DNA from: Candidatus Ozemobacteraceae bacterium | Lineage (GTDB): Bacteria; Muiribacteriota; Ozemobacteria; Ozemobacterales; Ozemobacteraceae | Direction: 5' to 3' | Assembly (NCBI GenBank): GCA_035373905.1 | Contig: DAOSOK010000005.1 | Span: forward strand, 1 to 64,000 | Length of the DNA: 64,000 bases | Shown here: positions 17,431 to 25,701 of the stretch, piece after piece | Numbering within the stretch: position 1 is the first letter of the stretch | Layout of the letters: each line of letters begins with the position of its first letter | Position numbers and translations under genes: made by a program | Notes under the pieces: generated by a model | The model's database searches: none | Told to the model about the DNA's origin: nothing | The model's input: only the letters and a program-made list of their open reading frames with translations

Positions 17431-17681
17431 AGTTCGATCTTCCTCGGAGCGTCCTTCTTCCGTTCGAGATCGAGATTCGTGCTTGCTTTGGGACAGGAAA
17501 GCAAGAATTCCCCGAACGACTGACGATGCGTCGTCATTTCTTCATATTCCGCGGCCGATACCACGACGACGGCGGTTTCGCCATGCCGGGTCACATACTG
17601 GGGACCATGTTTCAACGCATCTTCGACGACCTTGCTGAACTGCGCCTTCGCATCCTGCAGTTTCCATTTCGGCTTCATCAT
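17427..17681 (-). CDS. Phd/YefM-family antitoxin
   Basis: An 84-residue antitoxin. The N-terminal two thirds (W-x-L-Q-D-A-K-A-Q-F-S-K-V-V-E-D-A, then P-Q-Y-V-T-R-H-G-x-x-A-V-V-V-V-S) is the Phd/YefM DNA-binding fold; the remainder is the charged toxin-neutralising tail. It is paired with the PIN toxin gene downstream by a 4-base overlap. GGAGG precedes the ATG. Members of this family repress their own operon by binding a palindrome near the promoter, and such a palindrome is present at 17717-17729. Confidence 0.9.
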   Translation of the reverse strand: MMKPKWKLQDAKAQFSKVVEDALKHGPQYVTRHGETAVVVVSAAEYEEMTTHRQSFGEFLLSCPKASTNLDLERKKDAPRKIEL

Positions 17682-17713
17682 AAACCTCCGTCAGTCTCGC
17701 ATCACTCGATATT

Positions 17714-17742
17714 AGTCTAGTCTGACTAGTTGATACTGTCAA
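17714..17742 (-). promoter_or_regulatory. Promoter and operator of the toxin-antitoxin operon
   Basis: On the minus strand TTGACA (17742-17737), a 17-base spacer and TAGACT (17719-17714) form a near-consensus sigma-70 promoter 33 bases ahead of the antitoxin ATG. The palindrome CTAGTC-T-GACTAG (17717-17729) sits in the spacer and over the -10 box, where a Phd-type repressor would block RNA polymerase. Confidence 0.8.
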
Positions 17743-17754
17743 ATACCAGTTGTG

Positions 17755-17770
17755 ACTGTTTTCAAACAGT
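17755..17770. promoter_or_regulatory. Second inverted repeat upstream of the toxin-antitoxin promoter
   Basis: ACTGTTT (17755-17761) and AAACAGT (17764-17770) form a perfect 7-base inverted repeat with a 2-base centre, just upstream of the -35 box. It differs in sequence from the core palindrome. It could be an extra operator or a small hairpin. Confidence 0.5.
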
Positions 17771-17809
17771 ATGAACATTTCATGGTACTTACTTGTGCAA
17801 AATGTCGAT

Positions 17810-18000
17810 TTACTACTCGTCGCAAAAGTAACACGACACTCATCCCGTATACTCGCATACTCGATGCCGTTCGTGCTGAGCTTGTCGAAGCACGAATTCA
17901 CTCGCCCTTCGACAAGCCCAGGACGAACAGCTGTGTCATGTCGGTCTGGAGGAATTATATTTCTCGTGATAGCTGTTGCCCAACATATGAGACGAGTAAT
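17810..18000. repeat. Interspersed palindromic repeat, copy 3
   Basis: The core at 17869-17898 reads GTTCGTGCTGAGCTTGTCG then AAGCACGAATT, followed at 17905-17926 by the second arm CCCTTCGACAAGCCCAGGAC. The block is bounded by TTACTACTCGTC (17810-17821) and GACGAGTAAT (17991-18000), an inverted pair, and AACATATGAGACGAGTA (17982-17998) is identical to sequence at the downstream end of the copy near 53650. This fills most of the 354-base gap between the antitoxin and sbcC genes; no gene was seen in it. Confidence 0.7.
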
Positions 18001-18035
18001 ACTGCGATGAAAGATGGAACGCCTTTGTCGCATCA

Positions 18036-21000
18036 TCACCCGTGGCGGGTGCAGCCGGGGCCGGTGATGGTGCTGTGGCCGCCGCCGAGGCGGGTGACTT
18101 CGAGGCGGGAGGGGAGGCGTTCCTGGAGGGACTCGACGTGGGAGATGACGCCGATCAGCTTGCCCTGCTGGTGGAGGGCGCACAGCACGGAGAGGGCGGT
18201 TTCGAGCGTCTCGGGGTCGAGGGCGCCGAAGCCTTCGTCGATAAACAGGGTGTCCATGCGGTATTTGCGGCCGACCATGTGGGCGAGGCCCAGGGCCAGG
18301 GCGAGGCTGGCGAGGAACTTCTCGCCGCCCGACAGGTTCTTTGCGGTCGCCTGCATGCCCCCGATGTAATTGTCGATCACTCGCAGTTCGAGCTTGTCGT
18401 TCGCCAGGAGATACCGGTCTGACAGCTTCTCCAGTTGCCGGTTTGCCTGGTACACGAGGTTCGAGAACGTCAGGCCCTGGGCGAACTCCTGGAACTTGTC
18501 GCCTTTCGATGAGCCGATCAGCGCGTTCAGCTTCGCCCAACGTTCGCCCTCCTTCCGGATTTCCTGGATACGGGCGGCGATGTCTCGATGTTGCTCCCGG
18601 TTATTGCCATGCACGGCCAGTTCGTTCGCGCGCTCCTGCCAGAGCACCTGGGCCTGGTGCGCCGCCGCCGCGGCTTCCTGCTCCTGCTCGATGAGAGTTT
18701 CGAGGGGAAGACTGGTTGGGCGCACGGCTTCTTTCTCGGCGATCTGGCGGTCGATTCCCTTGAGACTGCCGAGAATCTGCGCCGACTCGGTCAGGAAACG
18801 CTTCTCGAGCCCGCCCAGTCGCGCAACTTCGTCGGGAGGCAGAAGGGCGGCCCGGAGAGACGCTTCATCCGCGAAGCCGCCGGCGGACCGGGCCGCGTCG
18901 AGCGCCTGCCGGGCGGCAGTGATCTCGGCGGCAAGCGACTCGAGGGCGGCCCGCAGATTTTTCTCGGTCGTGATCCGCTGTTCCAGGGCAACCAGCAGGG
19001 ACTGGTAGCGTTTGGCCGCCTCGTCTTCCCCGGCCTGGTGCTCGGCAGCCGACTTCCGGAGTTTCCGCTCCTCGACGTCGGGGTTCCGGTCCTGATACAG
19101 TTCGCGCCGTTCCGCGGATACGGCTTCCACCTCTTCGGCCACCTGTTTCCGTTCGCCTTCGACGGCCGATATCTGTCGGGAAAGGGCTTCCAGCTCGCTG
19201 GTCGCGCCGGCCAGTTTCGTCTTCTCGTCGTTCCAGGTCTTGAGCGTCCGTTCGAGCTGTTTCTGCGATTCCTGCCTGGTTTCCCACCGCTCGCGAAGCC
19301 TGGGCAGAACCTGCTCGTCGAACTCGGAATAACCATAGACCATGATATTGCTTCTCAGCCGGTCGACCGTTTCCTGAAGCTGGGCTTGCAATTCCAGGCG
19401 CTTTGTTTCGAAGGTTTGCTCGAGGGTTTCCTGCTGTTGCCGCTTTCCAATAGCGGTCGCCATATTTTTTTCGAGACCCTGAAGCTTTTCGCGACTCGCT
19501 GTCACGGCCTTCGACGCTTTTTCCAGCGCCTCCGTCGCCGCCTGGTGCTTCTCGAACGCGCTTTCCGCAGCTTTGAGCGAGGCGCCGGCCGCTTCGACCA
19601 GTTCCGTCAGGCGCGTCTCGTCTTCGAAGGTGACACCCTCGGCGAGATGTTCGGCGCATTTTTTCCACTTTTCCTGCGCGACTGCCGCCGATTTACGCAG
19701 GTCGGCGACCGCGCGCTCATCGGCTGCCTGATCGGCAACCAGCGTCTGATGCGCGCTTCGGGCTTTTTTGAGCGACTCCGCGTTCTTCTTCTGCGCGGCC
19801 TTCGCCTTTTTCAGCCGGGCTTCGATATTCTTCATCTCCGAGGTTCCATCAACTCCGGCGGCAAACGGGTGTTTGAGAGCGCCGCACAGGGGGCATGGCT
19901 TGCCGTCCTCGAGCAGGTGCCGCTGGTCCTCGAACGAAGCCGTGATGCTCAGACGGGTCTTCTGCTCGTTCAGTTCTTCGATCTCGGCTTCGAAGCCGGT
20001 CGTCTTCCCTTCGAGCTCTTCGACCGCGGCGGCGGCTTTCGTAACCTCGCCTTTTCTCCTGGCGACGGCTTCACTGATGCGGCGCTCTTCGCCGGCCGCC
20101 TCCCGGAGCTCCCCCGCGAGGCTCTGCGCTTCCTCCGCGCCGGTCAGCCGTTTCGCGGCATCTCTGACCGCCGTCTGCAGACTTTTGACCGTGGCTCCGC
20201 GGAAGGTATGAACAAGCGACTCTTCCTGTTTCTGAAGCTCTGCCGCCTTTTTTGCGACTTCTTTCTCGGCCTTTTCGATGCTTTTTGCGAGCGTGTCGAC
20301 GTCATGCCTCGCCGTCACGAGGTTTTTCCGGCACTTCTCGAGTTCCTTCGCCGTCGCGTGCAGGTTTTTCTCGATCTCTCCGTGCCGGCCGGCGAGGGCT
20401 TCGAGCGCCTTCAGGTCTCCGGCAAGCGAGGCGTCGATCGCCGTTTTCGCGAGTTCCTCCTCGAGGCGGCTCCTTTTTGCCTCGCAGGACGAGATCGTCT
20501 TTTCGATCGTGCGGACCCGGCCTTCCGCCTCCGTCTTTTTCTTCCCCAGGTCTTCGAGTTGAGCGGACAGTTTTGCCTGTGTCTCAAGCCTGGTGCGAAG
20601 TTTCTGGTCCACGGCCCTGACGTTCTTGATCAGGTCGAGTTCGACGGCAGAACTCTTCTGGAACTCGGCTTTCGCGGCTCTGCTCTGCTCCAGCGCGACC
20701 TGCGCGGCTTCACACTCACCGCGTGCGGCGGGAATTCCCGAAACGACGGCGTTCAGCTCGGTTTCGCGGCTTTTGCGGTTTTGCTCGAGTGCATCGCACT
20801 GCGCCAGAGGAAGTCGTGCCGGCTCGGCTTTCCGGCTGGTCTCCAGCTTCCGGAACTCGGCGGCGTGCGATTCGCGCTCGGCGGCGAGGGCCTGCTGACG
20901 GGCGAGCAGGTCGTTCCGGTTCTGGAGAAGAGCCTGGAACTCCCGGATCCAGGCAATCTGCCGCTGGGCCTCCTGCCTGCGGCCGTCGCACGCCTCCCAA

Positions 21001-21713
21001 TTCCTGCGGAGCTCCTCGGACGCCTTGCTGAGAGCGTCGAACTCTTCGTCGCTGAGGAGGGTGATGCCTTCGAGCCGATGACGGAGTTCCGTAACCTTCG
21101 TTTCCACCTCGGCGTTACGCTGATAGGCCTCGACAGACAAATTACGATATATATCGGTGCCTGTTATTTGTTCCAAAATCTGCGCCCGTTCATTCGGCTT
21201 CGCCTCGAGGAAGGCGGCGAACTGGCCCTGGGCGAGCAGGCAGGTGCGGGTGAACCGCTTGTAGTCGAGCCCGGTGATTTCCTCGACCTTGCCTGGGACT
21301 TCGGAGAGCCGCGTGGATTCCCATGTGTCGCCCGGCCGTTTGTCGGTTTCCTGAATGAGCTGCATGTGGGCCGCTTGCAGGGCACCGTCTGGTTTGCCGC
21401 GGGCGCGTCTTTGTTCCCATCTCGATCGAAACCGGAGCTGGCGGCCGTCAACGACGGCTTCGAACGTCACTTCCGCCTGGCAGAAGCCGGTTCCCCGGCT
21501 CATCAACTCGTTTTCTTTCGTCGAGATGTCCAGTCGCGGGGTTCCTCCGAACAGGGCGAGGGTGATCGCGTCGAGAATGCTCGTTTTGCCCGACCCGGTG
21601 CGGCCGGTGATCGCGAAGATGCCGCGGCCGGCCAGTTCCGGGTTGGTGAAGTCGATTTCGAAATCGCCCTTGAGGGAGTTGATGTTGGCGAACCGGACGC
21701 TCAGGATTTTCAT
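18036..21713 (-). CDS. sbcC: Exonuclease subunit SbcC (Rad50-like)
   Basis: A 1225-residue SMC-like ATPase. The N-terminal Walker A lies in G-R-T-G-S-G-K-T-S-I-L-D-A; long coiled coils follow, interrupted by a zinc hook C-P-L-C about halfway (near residue 610). The C-terminus has L-S-G-G-E-K-F (ABC signature) and Walker B in T-L-F-I-D-E-G-F-G-A-L-D. With SbcD it opens and cleaves DNA hairpins and blocked ends in the cytoplasm. Its ATG overlaps the sbcD stop by 4 bases. The length is typical. A very long opposite-strand frame over this gene is a shadow caused by GC-rich codon use. Confidence 0.94.
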   Translation of the reverse strand: MKILSVRFANINSLKGDFEIDFTNPELAGRGIFAITGRTGSGKTSILDAITLALFGGTPRLDISTKENELMSRGTGFCQAEVTFEAVVDGRQLRFRSRWEQRRARGKPDGALQAAHMQLIQETDKRPGDTWESTRLSEVPGKVEEITGLDYKRFTRTCLLAQGQFAAFLEAKPNERAQILEQITGTDIYRNLSVEAYQRNAEVETKVTELRHRLEGITLLSDEEFDALSKASEELRRNWEACDGRRQEAQRQIAWIREFQALLQNRNDLLARQQALAAERESHAAEFRKLETSRKAEPARLPLAQCDALEQNRKSRETELNAVVSGIPAARGECEAAQVALEQSRAAKAEFQKSSAVELDLIKNVRAVDQKLRTRLETQAKLSAQLEDLGKKKTEAEGRVRTIEKTISSCEAKRSRLEEELAKTAIDASLAGDLKALEALAGRHGEIEKNLHATAKELEKCRKNLVTARHDVDTLAKSIEKAEKEVAKKAAELQKQEESLVHTFRGATVKSLQTAVRDAAKRLTGAEEAQSLAGELREAAGEERRISEAVARRKGEVTKAAAAVEELEGKTTGFEAEIEELNEQKTRLSITASFEDQRHLLEDGKPCPLCGALKHPFAAGVDGTSEMKNIEARLKKAKAAQKKNAESLKKARSAHQTLVADQAADERAVADLRKSAAVAQEKWKKCAEHLAEGVTFEDETRLTELVEAAGASLKAAESAFEKHQAATEALEKASKAVTASREKLQGLEKNMATAIGKRQQQETLEQTFETKRLELQAQLQETVDRLRSNIMVYGYSEFDEQVLPRLRERWETRQESQKQLERTLKTWNDEKTKLAGATSELEALSRQISAVEGERKQVAEEVEAVSAERRELYQDRNPDVEERKLRKSAAEHQAGEDEAAKRYQSLLVALEQRITTEKNLRAALESLAAEITAARQALDAARSAGGFADEASLRAALLPPDEVARLGGLEKRFLTESAQILGSLKGIDRQIAEKEAVRPTSLPLETLIEQEQEAAAAAHQAQVLWQERANELAVHGNNREQHRDIAARIQEIRKEGERWAKLNALIGSSKGDKFQEFAQGLTFSNLVYQANRQLEKLSDRYLLANDKLELRVIDNYIGGMQATAKNLSGGEKFLASLALALGLAHMVGRKYRMDTLFIDEGFGALDPETLETALSVLCALHQQGKLIGVISHVESLQERLPSRLEVTRLGGGHSTITGPGCTRHG

Positions 21714-22924
21714 GCGTTTGCTCCCTCACATACCTTCAGATATACTTCCTGGAAAGCTTCGCGGACCTGGACTCTGTCTTCTTCTGAGAGTCCCGACTGC
21801 TCGATGCACAACTCGAACACTTCCTTCGGGGTCAGTTCGTTTGCGTAGCGCTGGGGCTCGGCGGCCACCGTGACCCGGTGTGAGAGGTCCTGGCACCCGA
21901 TGAGGTCGACGGGGAGGTTCTTTGCTAGGTCGTTCACCCTGTCTTCGAGGTCGGGCATGAGGAGGTCGCCCGTATACTCGGCGAACACCCAGGTTCTCAG
22001 GGGGGCATGGATGAGCTTGTTGATCTGATGCCCGATGGCTGTCAGATCGCCCCTGACCGTCGCCAGGCGGCGGAAGACGGGGACCGGGATCGCCCGGGCG
22101 TCGTCGGGGGACGCCGAATCGAAAACGAGCACCTGTTTCTCGTGCGCGGCCTCGTCGAACGAGCACGGAACGGGCGAACCGGAATACCGGACGCGCGGAT
22201 GGTTCGGAACGACCTGGGGCCGGTGCAGATGACCGAGAGCGACATACGCGGCTTCGCCCGGGAAGCAGGCGGCCGGGAAGGCGCCGAGGTTGCCGACGTA
22301 GAGTTCGCGTTCGGAACCGGCGAGGGAAGCGCCTTCGGCGAACAGGTGGCCCGTCGCGATGATGGGAAGGTCGGGGCGGCCGAGTTCCTGCCGCCGGGCG
22401 AGGGCGAGATCGACCTGCCGGCGGTACCAGTCGGCCGTTCCCCTGATGATGCCCTGGGTGCGGACGTCGCCTTTCTCCCCGACCTGTGGAATGTAGACGT
22501 CCTGATCGCGGAGGAACGGAATGGCGCAGACGAGAACGGCGGGATTTCCGGCGGCGTCACGCACGAGAACGAGGTCGTTGTCGGGTTGTTCCCGGTCGCG
22601 GATGCCGGTGACGGTGACGTTGATCGCCTTGAGAACGGGCTTCGGCGCCTGGAGCGTCGCGGGCGAGTCGTGGTTGCCTCCGGTGACGATGACGCTGCGG
22701 CAGCCCTGCGCGGCGCACCGGCTGAGGAAGGAGTAATACATCTCGAGGGCGTAGTTCGGCGGCAGGCCCGAGTCGAATATATCACCAGCTATAAGAAGGA
22801 GTTCGACGGCTTCTTCCTTCATTGTGACGAGAAGCCATTCCAGAAACGCGCGGTGTTCCTCGTCGCGCTTCTGCTGTTTCAGCAACTGCCCGAGATGCCA
22901 GTCCGACGTATGAAGAACCTTCAT
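21710..22924 (-). CDS. sbcD: Exonuclease subunit SbcD (Mre11-like)
   Basis: A 404-residue calcineurin-like phosphoesterase, the nuclease partner of SbcC. Metal-ligand motifs appear in order: T-S-D-W-H-L-G near the start, A-G-D-I-F-D-S, G-G-N-H-D-S-P, and G-H-L-H-R. The frame is open to 22984, but M-K-V-L-H-T-S-D-W-H-L-G is the conserved N-terminus of the family and GGGAGGG precedes ATG 22924, so that start is used. It leads the sbcD-sbcC pair with a 4-base overlap. Confidence 0.93.
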   Translation of the reverse strand: MKVLHTSDWHLGQLLKQQKRDEEHRAFLEWLLVTMKEEAVELLLIAGDIFDSGLPPNYALEMYYSFLSRCAAQGCRSVIVTGGNHDSPATLQAPKPVLKAINVTVTGIRDREQPDNDLVLVRDAAGNPAVLVCAIPFLRDQDVYIPQVGEKGDVRTQGIIRGTADWYRRQVDLALARRQELGRPDLPIIATGHLFAEGASLAGSERELYVGNLGAFPAACFPGEAAYVALGHLHRPQVVPNHPRVRYSGSPVPCSFDEAAHEKQVLVFDSASPDDARAIPVPVFRRLATVRGDLTAIGHQINKLIHAPLRTWVFAEYTGDLLMPDLEDRVNDLAKNLPVDLIGCQDLSHRVTVAAEPQRYANELTPKEVFELCIEQSGLSEEDRVQVREAFQEVYLKVCEGANA

Positions 22925-23177
22925 TGCACGCCCTCCCAGACGCCTCACTCCAGGAACGTGTGAAGTTCCGGAATTTCGAGGCAAGGTTTGTATATCCTAT
23001 CAGATTCGTTTTGAATGAAATGTTGCCTTTGTGAGTCAGCACGATGAATGCAAATGAGCCCTCCTTTGATACGGAAATCCTGGAAAAAGCTATCTCTTAC
23101 GGGATCAGGCAACCGAGCGCTCATGAACGGGGCGGGGGATGCCGATAGGTTTTCTAGCCTATTCTGGAGGTTGTTTC
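22925..23177. other. Divergent intergenic region, possible structured leader
   Basis: A 253-base gap between sbcD (minus) and the LysM gene (plus). AGGCAA (about 22980) and TTGCCT (about 23026) are complementary, and ATAGG...CCTAT (about 23145-23162) makes a short hairpin just upstream of the LysM ribosome binding site (GGAGG, 23166-23170). On the minus strand TCTGATAGGATATAC resembles the spacer and -10 region of the promoter at 27168-27196. I compared the leader with riboswitch classes I know and found no convincing match. Confidence 0.35.
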
Positions 23178-23732
23178 ATGATCTCCCGCGCAAAACGCCG
23201 TTCACCCGCATCGCATCGCGGGTTGTTCCTGTTCTTCGTCGTCGGTCTGTTCATGCTGCAGATCGCCTTCGCCTTCACCATTCACGGAGACATCGGGCCG
23301 CAGTCGCCCGTCGTGCCGGGCATCGACCGGCCGGCGTCGCCGCTGCTGGTGGGGCGCATCGATAGCCTGATCAACCAACCGGTCATTCGGCAGCCGGTAC
23401 GGCCGGCCCCCGAAGGCGCATTCGCCCCGGCGGCTAGGACGATTCCGCCCGAGCCGGTCGCGGCCGCTCCGAAAACGGCTCCCGCCACGCAGGAATTGGC
23501 CAAAGCCACGGCGGCCAAGGGGCCGCAGGTTCAGGACAAGGGGCGGTATCTCGAATACACAATCGAACGCGGCGACACGCTCGATTCGATTTCGACGAAG
23601 CTCTATGGCAACACCCGCATGACCGGGGCGATCGTCCGGCTCAACAGAATCCGCGACGAGAAGGCCCTCCGGCTCGGCGAGCGGTTGCTCCTGCCCCGCA
23701 CCGGCCTGGTCGTCCGATTGGCCGCCCGCTGA
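23178..23732 (+). CDS. Membrane-anchored LysM-domain protein
   Basis: A 184-residue protein with a basic N-terminus, one hydrophobic segment (about residues 13-33), a Pro/Ala-rich linker, and a C-terminal LysM domain (about residues 130-178) with the typical Y-T-I-x-x-G-D-T-L-x-x-I-S-x-K-L-Y-G opening and a closing R-L-G-x-x-L-L-L-P. LysM binds peptidoglycan, so the protein probably tethers to the wall from the inner membrane. ATG 23178 is used because CTGGAGG precedes it. It lies 89 bases upstream of a transpeptidase gene, in keeping with a cell-wall role. Confidence 0.85.
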   Translation: MISRAKRRSPASHRGLFLFFVVGLFMLQIAFAFTIHGDIGPQSPVVPGIDRPASPLLVGRIDSLINQPVIRQPVRPAPEGAFAPAARTIPPEPVAAAPKTAPATQELAKATAAKGPQVQDKGRYLEYTIERGDTLDSISTKLYGNTRMTGAIVRLNRIRDEKALRLGERLLLPRTGLVVRLAAR

Positions 23733-23821
23733 CCGAACCCCAACGCCCTGCGCCGCCCCGTCACGGTGCGCCGCCGCCGCCCTCGCCGGGCGGAATCCGC
23801 TGAAATCATACCAGGAACCGC

Positions 23822-25639
23822 ATGATATCAACCTCCATCAAGTCGCTGAACCTGCTGTGCATCGTGGGCTACCTCATGTTCATGACGCTCGCGATTGATT
23901 CGTCGATCGTCGACGCGCTTGTATTCTTCGTCTCCGAGGAAAACGGCACGGCTGTCTTCACCACCGGCGCGGTCCGTACTACGTCCCTCGGGAAGCCCGA
24001 CGCCGGCCCTGCGGGATTCGCCGCGGTCCAGTTCAAATCCCTGCCCCTGAGCGGTTCCGGCAGGGTCGAAACGGCCGCGATGCGGACCTCGACCGCCTCG
24101 CAGACGTCCTCGATGAGCATCACGATGAATGCCGGGCTGGCGATGAAAAACACCTCCGGTGCCGCCATGATCGAAGCCTCCGTGGCTGCCGCCGCAGGCG
24201 AATCGCACGAGATGGCGGCCCCGCACGAAGAAGTCATCGAAGAGGCGAATGGCGCCGCCTCCTTCACCGCCGACGCCCTCGCGACGACCGACGACGACGA
24301 GTCCGGGGAGGACGGTGAAGAGTGCGCCAGCGGTTCCGAAGATATCGACGGCGATACGCCGGAAACCACCGTCGCAACCGTGAATTCCGACAACCAGTCC
24401 CCCGTCATCGACATGCGCCCCGAAGTGAAACCGGCCTCGGCCATGGCCCCCGTCTCGGTGCCGATGGTCGCTCCGGCGCCGGCCGCGGTGACTCCGGAGT
24501 CCTCCGCGGCACAGGCTGCGAACGCCCCGGTGGATGGCCGCCAGCTTTCGATTCTCGAGGTCATCCGCCTTCTCCCCAGCCGCCCCTGGCGATATGACCC
24601 CGGCCTCGACCGGTACGTCGTCGATTACAACGCCGACACCCGGATCGTGATGACGATCAGGCCTGCTCTCCAGCGCCTCGTTGAAAGCGCGTTCAAGCAT
24701 TACACGACCAAGATGGGAGCCGCGGTCATCCAGGATCCCGAGACGGGCGCGATTCTCGCCCTGACCTCTTCCGAAGGCCGCAACGTTCTCTCGCCCGACT
24801 CGCCCGGCTTCATTACCGACAACTGGGCGTTGAAAGCCACGTTCCCGGTTGCCTCGATCTTCAAGATCATCACCGCCGCCGCGGGCATCGACCGGCAGAA
24901 AGTCGTTCCCGCCAGCCGCATCCGCATCGGCCGCAAAGCCTCGCTCGAACTGTGGCGCGCGTTCGCCAAGTCCCACAACGGCGTCTTCGGCGTCGTCGGC
25001 CGGGCGGTCGGCAAATCCGTCCTCCTCGCCTACGCGAACGCGTTCGGGTTCAACCGGCCGTTCTACTTCGACCTGCCCGTGACGAAATCCGTCGCCGACA
25101 TCCCCGATTCCGGCGTGAAACTCGGGGAATCGGCCGCCGGGCTGAATCGCGAGTTCGAAGTCTCGCCGATGCACGTCTCGAGCATCGTTTCGACCGTGCT
25201 CAACCGCGGCCGCATGATGAAACCCTACCTGGTCGACTATATCGTCCACAAGGGCCAGGTGGTGTTCCGGCGACAGCCGTTCCCGCTCGCCCAGCCCATT
25301 CCCTCCGGCGTGGCCACGCAGATCTACGAAATGATGCGCACGACGACGATCCACGGAACCGGCAAGCGCGGCTTCGCCTGCTACAAGACCTGCCCGGATC
25401 TCGCAACCGCGAGCGGCGGCAAGACCGGCACCCTGACCGGGACCGACCCGCACTACCTGTTCACCTGGTTCGGCGGCTTCACCCGCACCGGCGGCCGGGA
25501 TCTCGCTCTCACCGTGCTGGTCGGTCAGCCCGGCTTCTCGTCGGTGCGTGCGGCGTCGCTCGCCGGGCGCATCGCCTACGAACTGTATACGGGAAAGGCG
25601 CCGGGCGGGGCCGCGAACTCGCGCATTGCGCGCAAGTAG
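23822..25639 (+). CDS. Penicillin-binding protein transpeptidase-domain protein
   Basis: A 605-residue protein with an N-terminal membrane anchor (about 8-28), a long low-complexity Ala/Pro/Glu-rich stretch (to about 235), and a penicillin-binding transpeptidase domain. The three catalytic motifs are S-I-F-K (Ser345), S-H-N (Ser384-Asn386) and K-T-G (Lys534). It would cross-link peptidoglycan in the periplasm. No transglycosylase domain or PBP dimerisation module is visible, so it is unlike standard class A or FtsI/PBP2 proteins and resembles a minimal transpeptidase. It follows the LysM gene and ends at a bidirectional terminator. Confidence 0.85.
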   Translation: MISTSIKSLNLLCIVGYLMFMTLAIDSSIVDALVFFVSEENGTAVFTTGAVRTTSLGKPDAGPAGFAAVQFKSLPLSGSGRVETAAMRTSTASQTSSMSITMNAGLAMKNTSGAAMIEASVAAAAGESHEMAAPHEEVIEEANGAASFTADALATTDDDESGEDGEECASGSEDIDGDTPETTVATVNSDNQSPVIDMRPEVKPASAMAPVSVPMVAPAPAAVTPESSAAQAANAPVDGRQLSILEVIRLLPSRPWRYDPGLDRYVVDYNADTRIVMTIRPALQRLVESAFKHYTTKMGAAVIQDPETGAILALTSSEGRNVLSPDSPGFITDNWALKATFPVASIFKIITAAAGIDRQKVVPASRIRIGRKASLELWRAFAKSHNGVFGVVGRAVGKSVLLAYANAFGFNRPFYFDLPVTKSVADIPDSGVKLGESAAGLNREFEVSPMHVSSIVSTVLNRGRMMKPYLVDYIVHKGQVVFRRQPFPLAQPIPSGVATQIYEMMRTTTIHGTGKRGFACYKTCPDLATASGGKTGTLTGTDPHYLFTWFGGFTRTGGRDLALTVLVGQPGFSSVRAASLAGRIAYELYTGKAPGGAANSRIARK

Positions 25640-25652
25640 GGTGTAGATAAAA

Positions 25653-25691
25653 AACGGCATCGCCTTCCGGGGTCCGGAAGGCGATGCCGTT
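25653..25691. terminator. Bidirectional intrinsic terminator
   Basis: An 18-base perfect stem (25653-25670 with 25674-25691) and a 3-base loop. On the minus strand it is followed by six T residues, and on the plus strand by a T run about 11 bases beyond the stem. It separates the convergent transpeptidase and Clp-like ATPase genes. Confidence 0.9.
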
Positions 25692-25701
25692 ATAGTTGTT
25701 G

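Noticed and set aside
18588..21848. 1086-residue open frame on the plus strand
   Set aside because: Opposite-strand shadow of sbcC/sbcD, created by GC-rich codon use. The sbcC protein has all its motifs, and the plus-strand frame has none.
22985..23177. Riboswitch (c-di-GMP-I, c-di-AMP or similar) upstream of the LysM gene
   Set aside because: The leader has some complementary bases, but the conserved aptamer nucleotides of these classes did not match.
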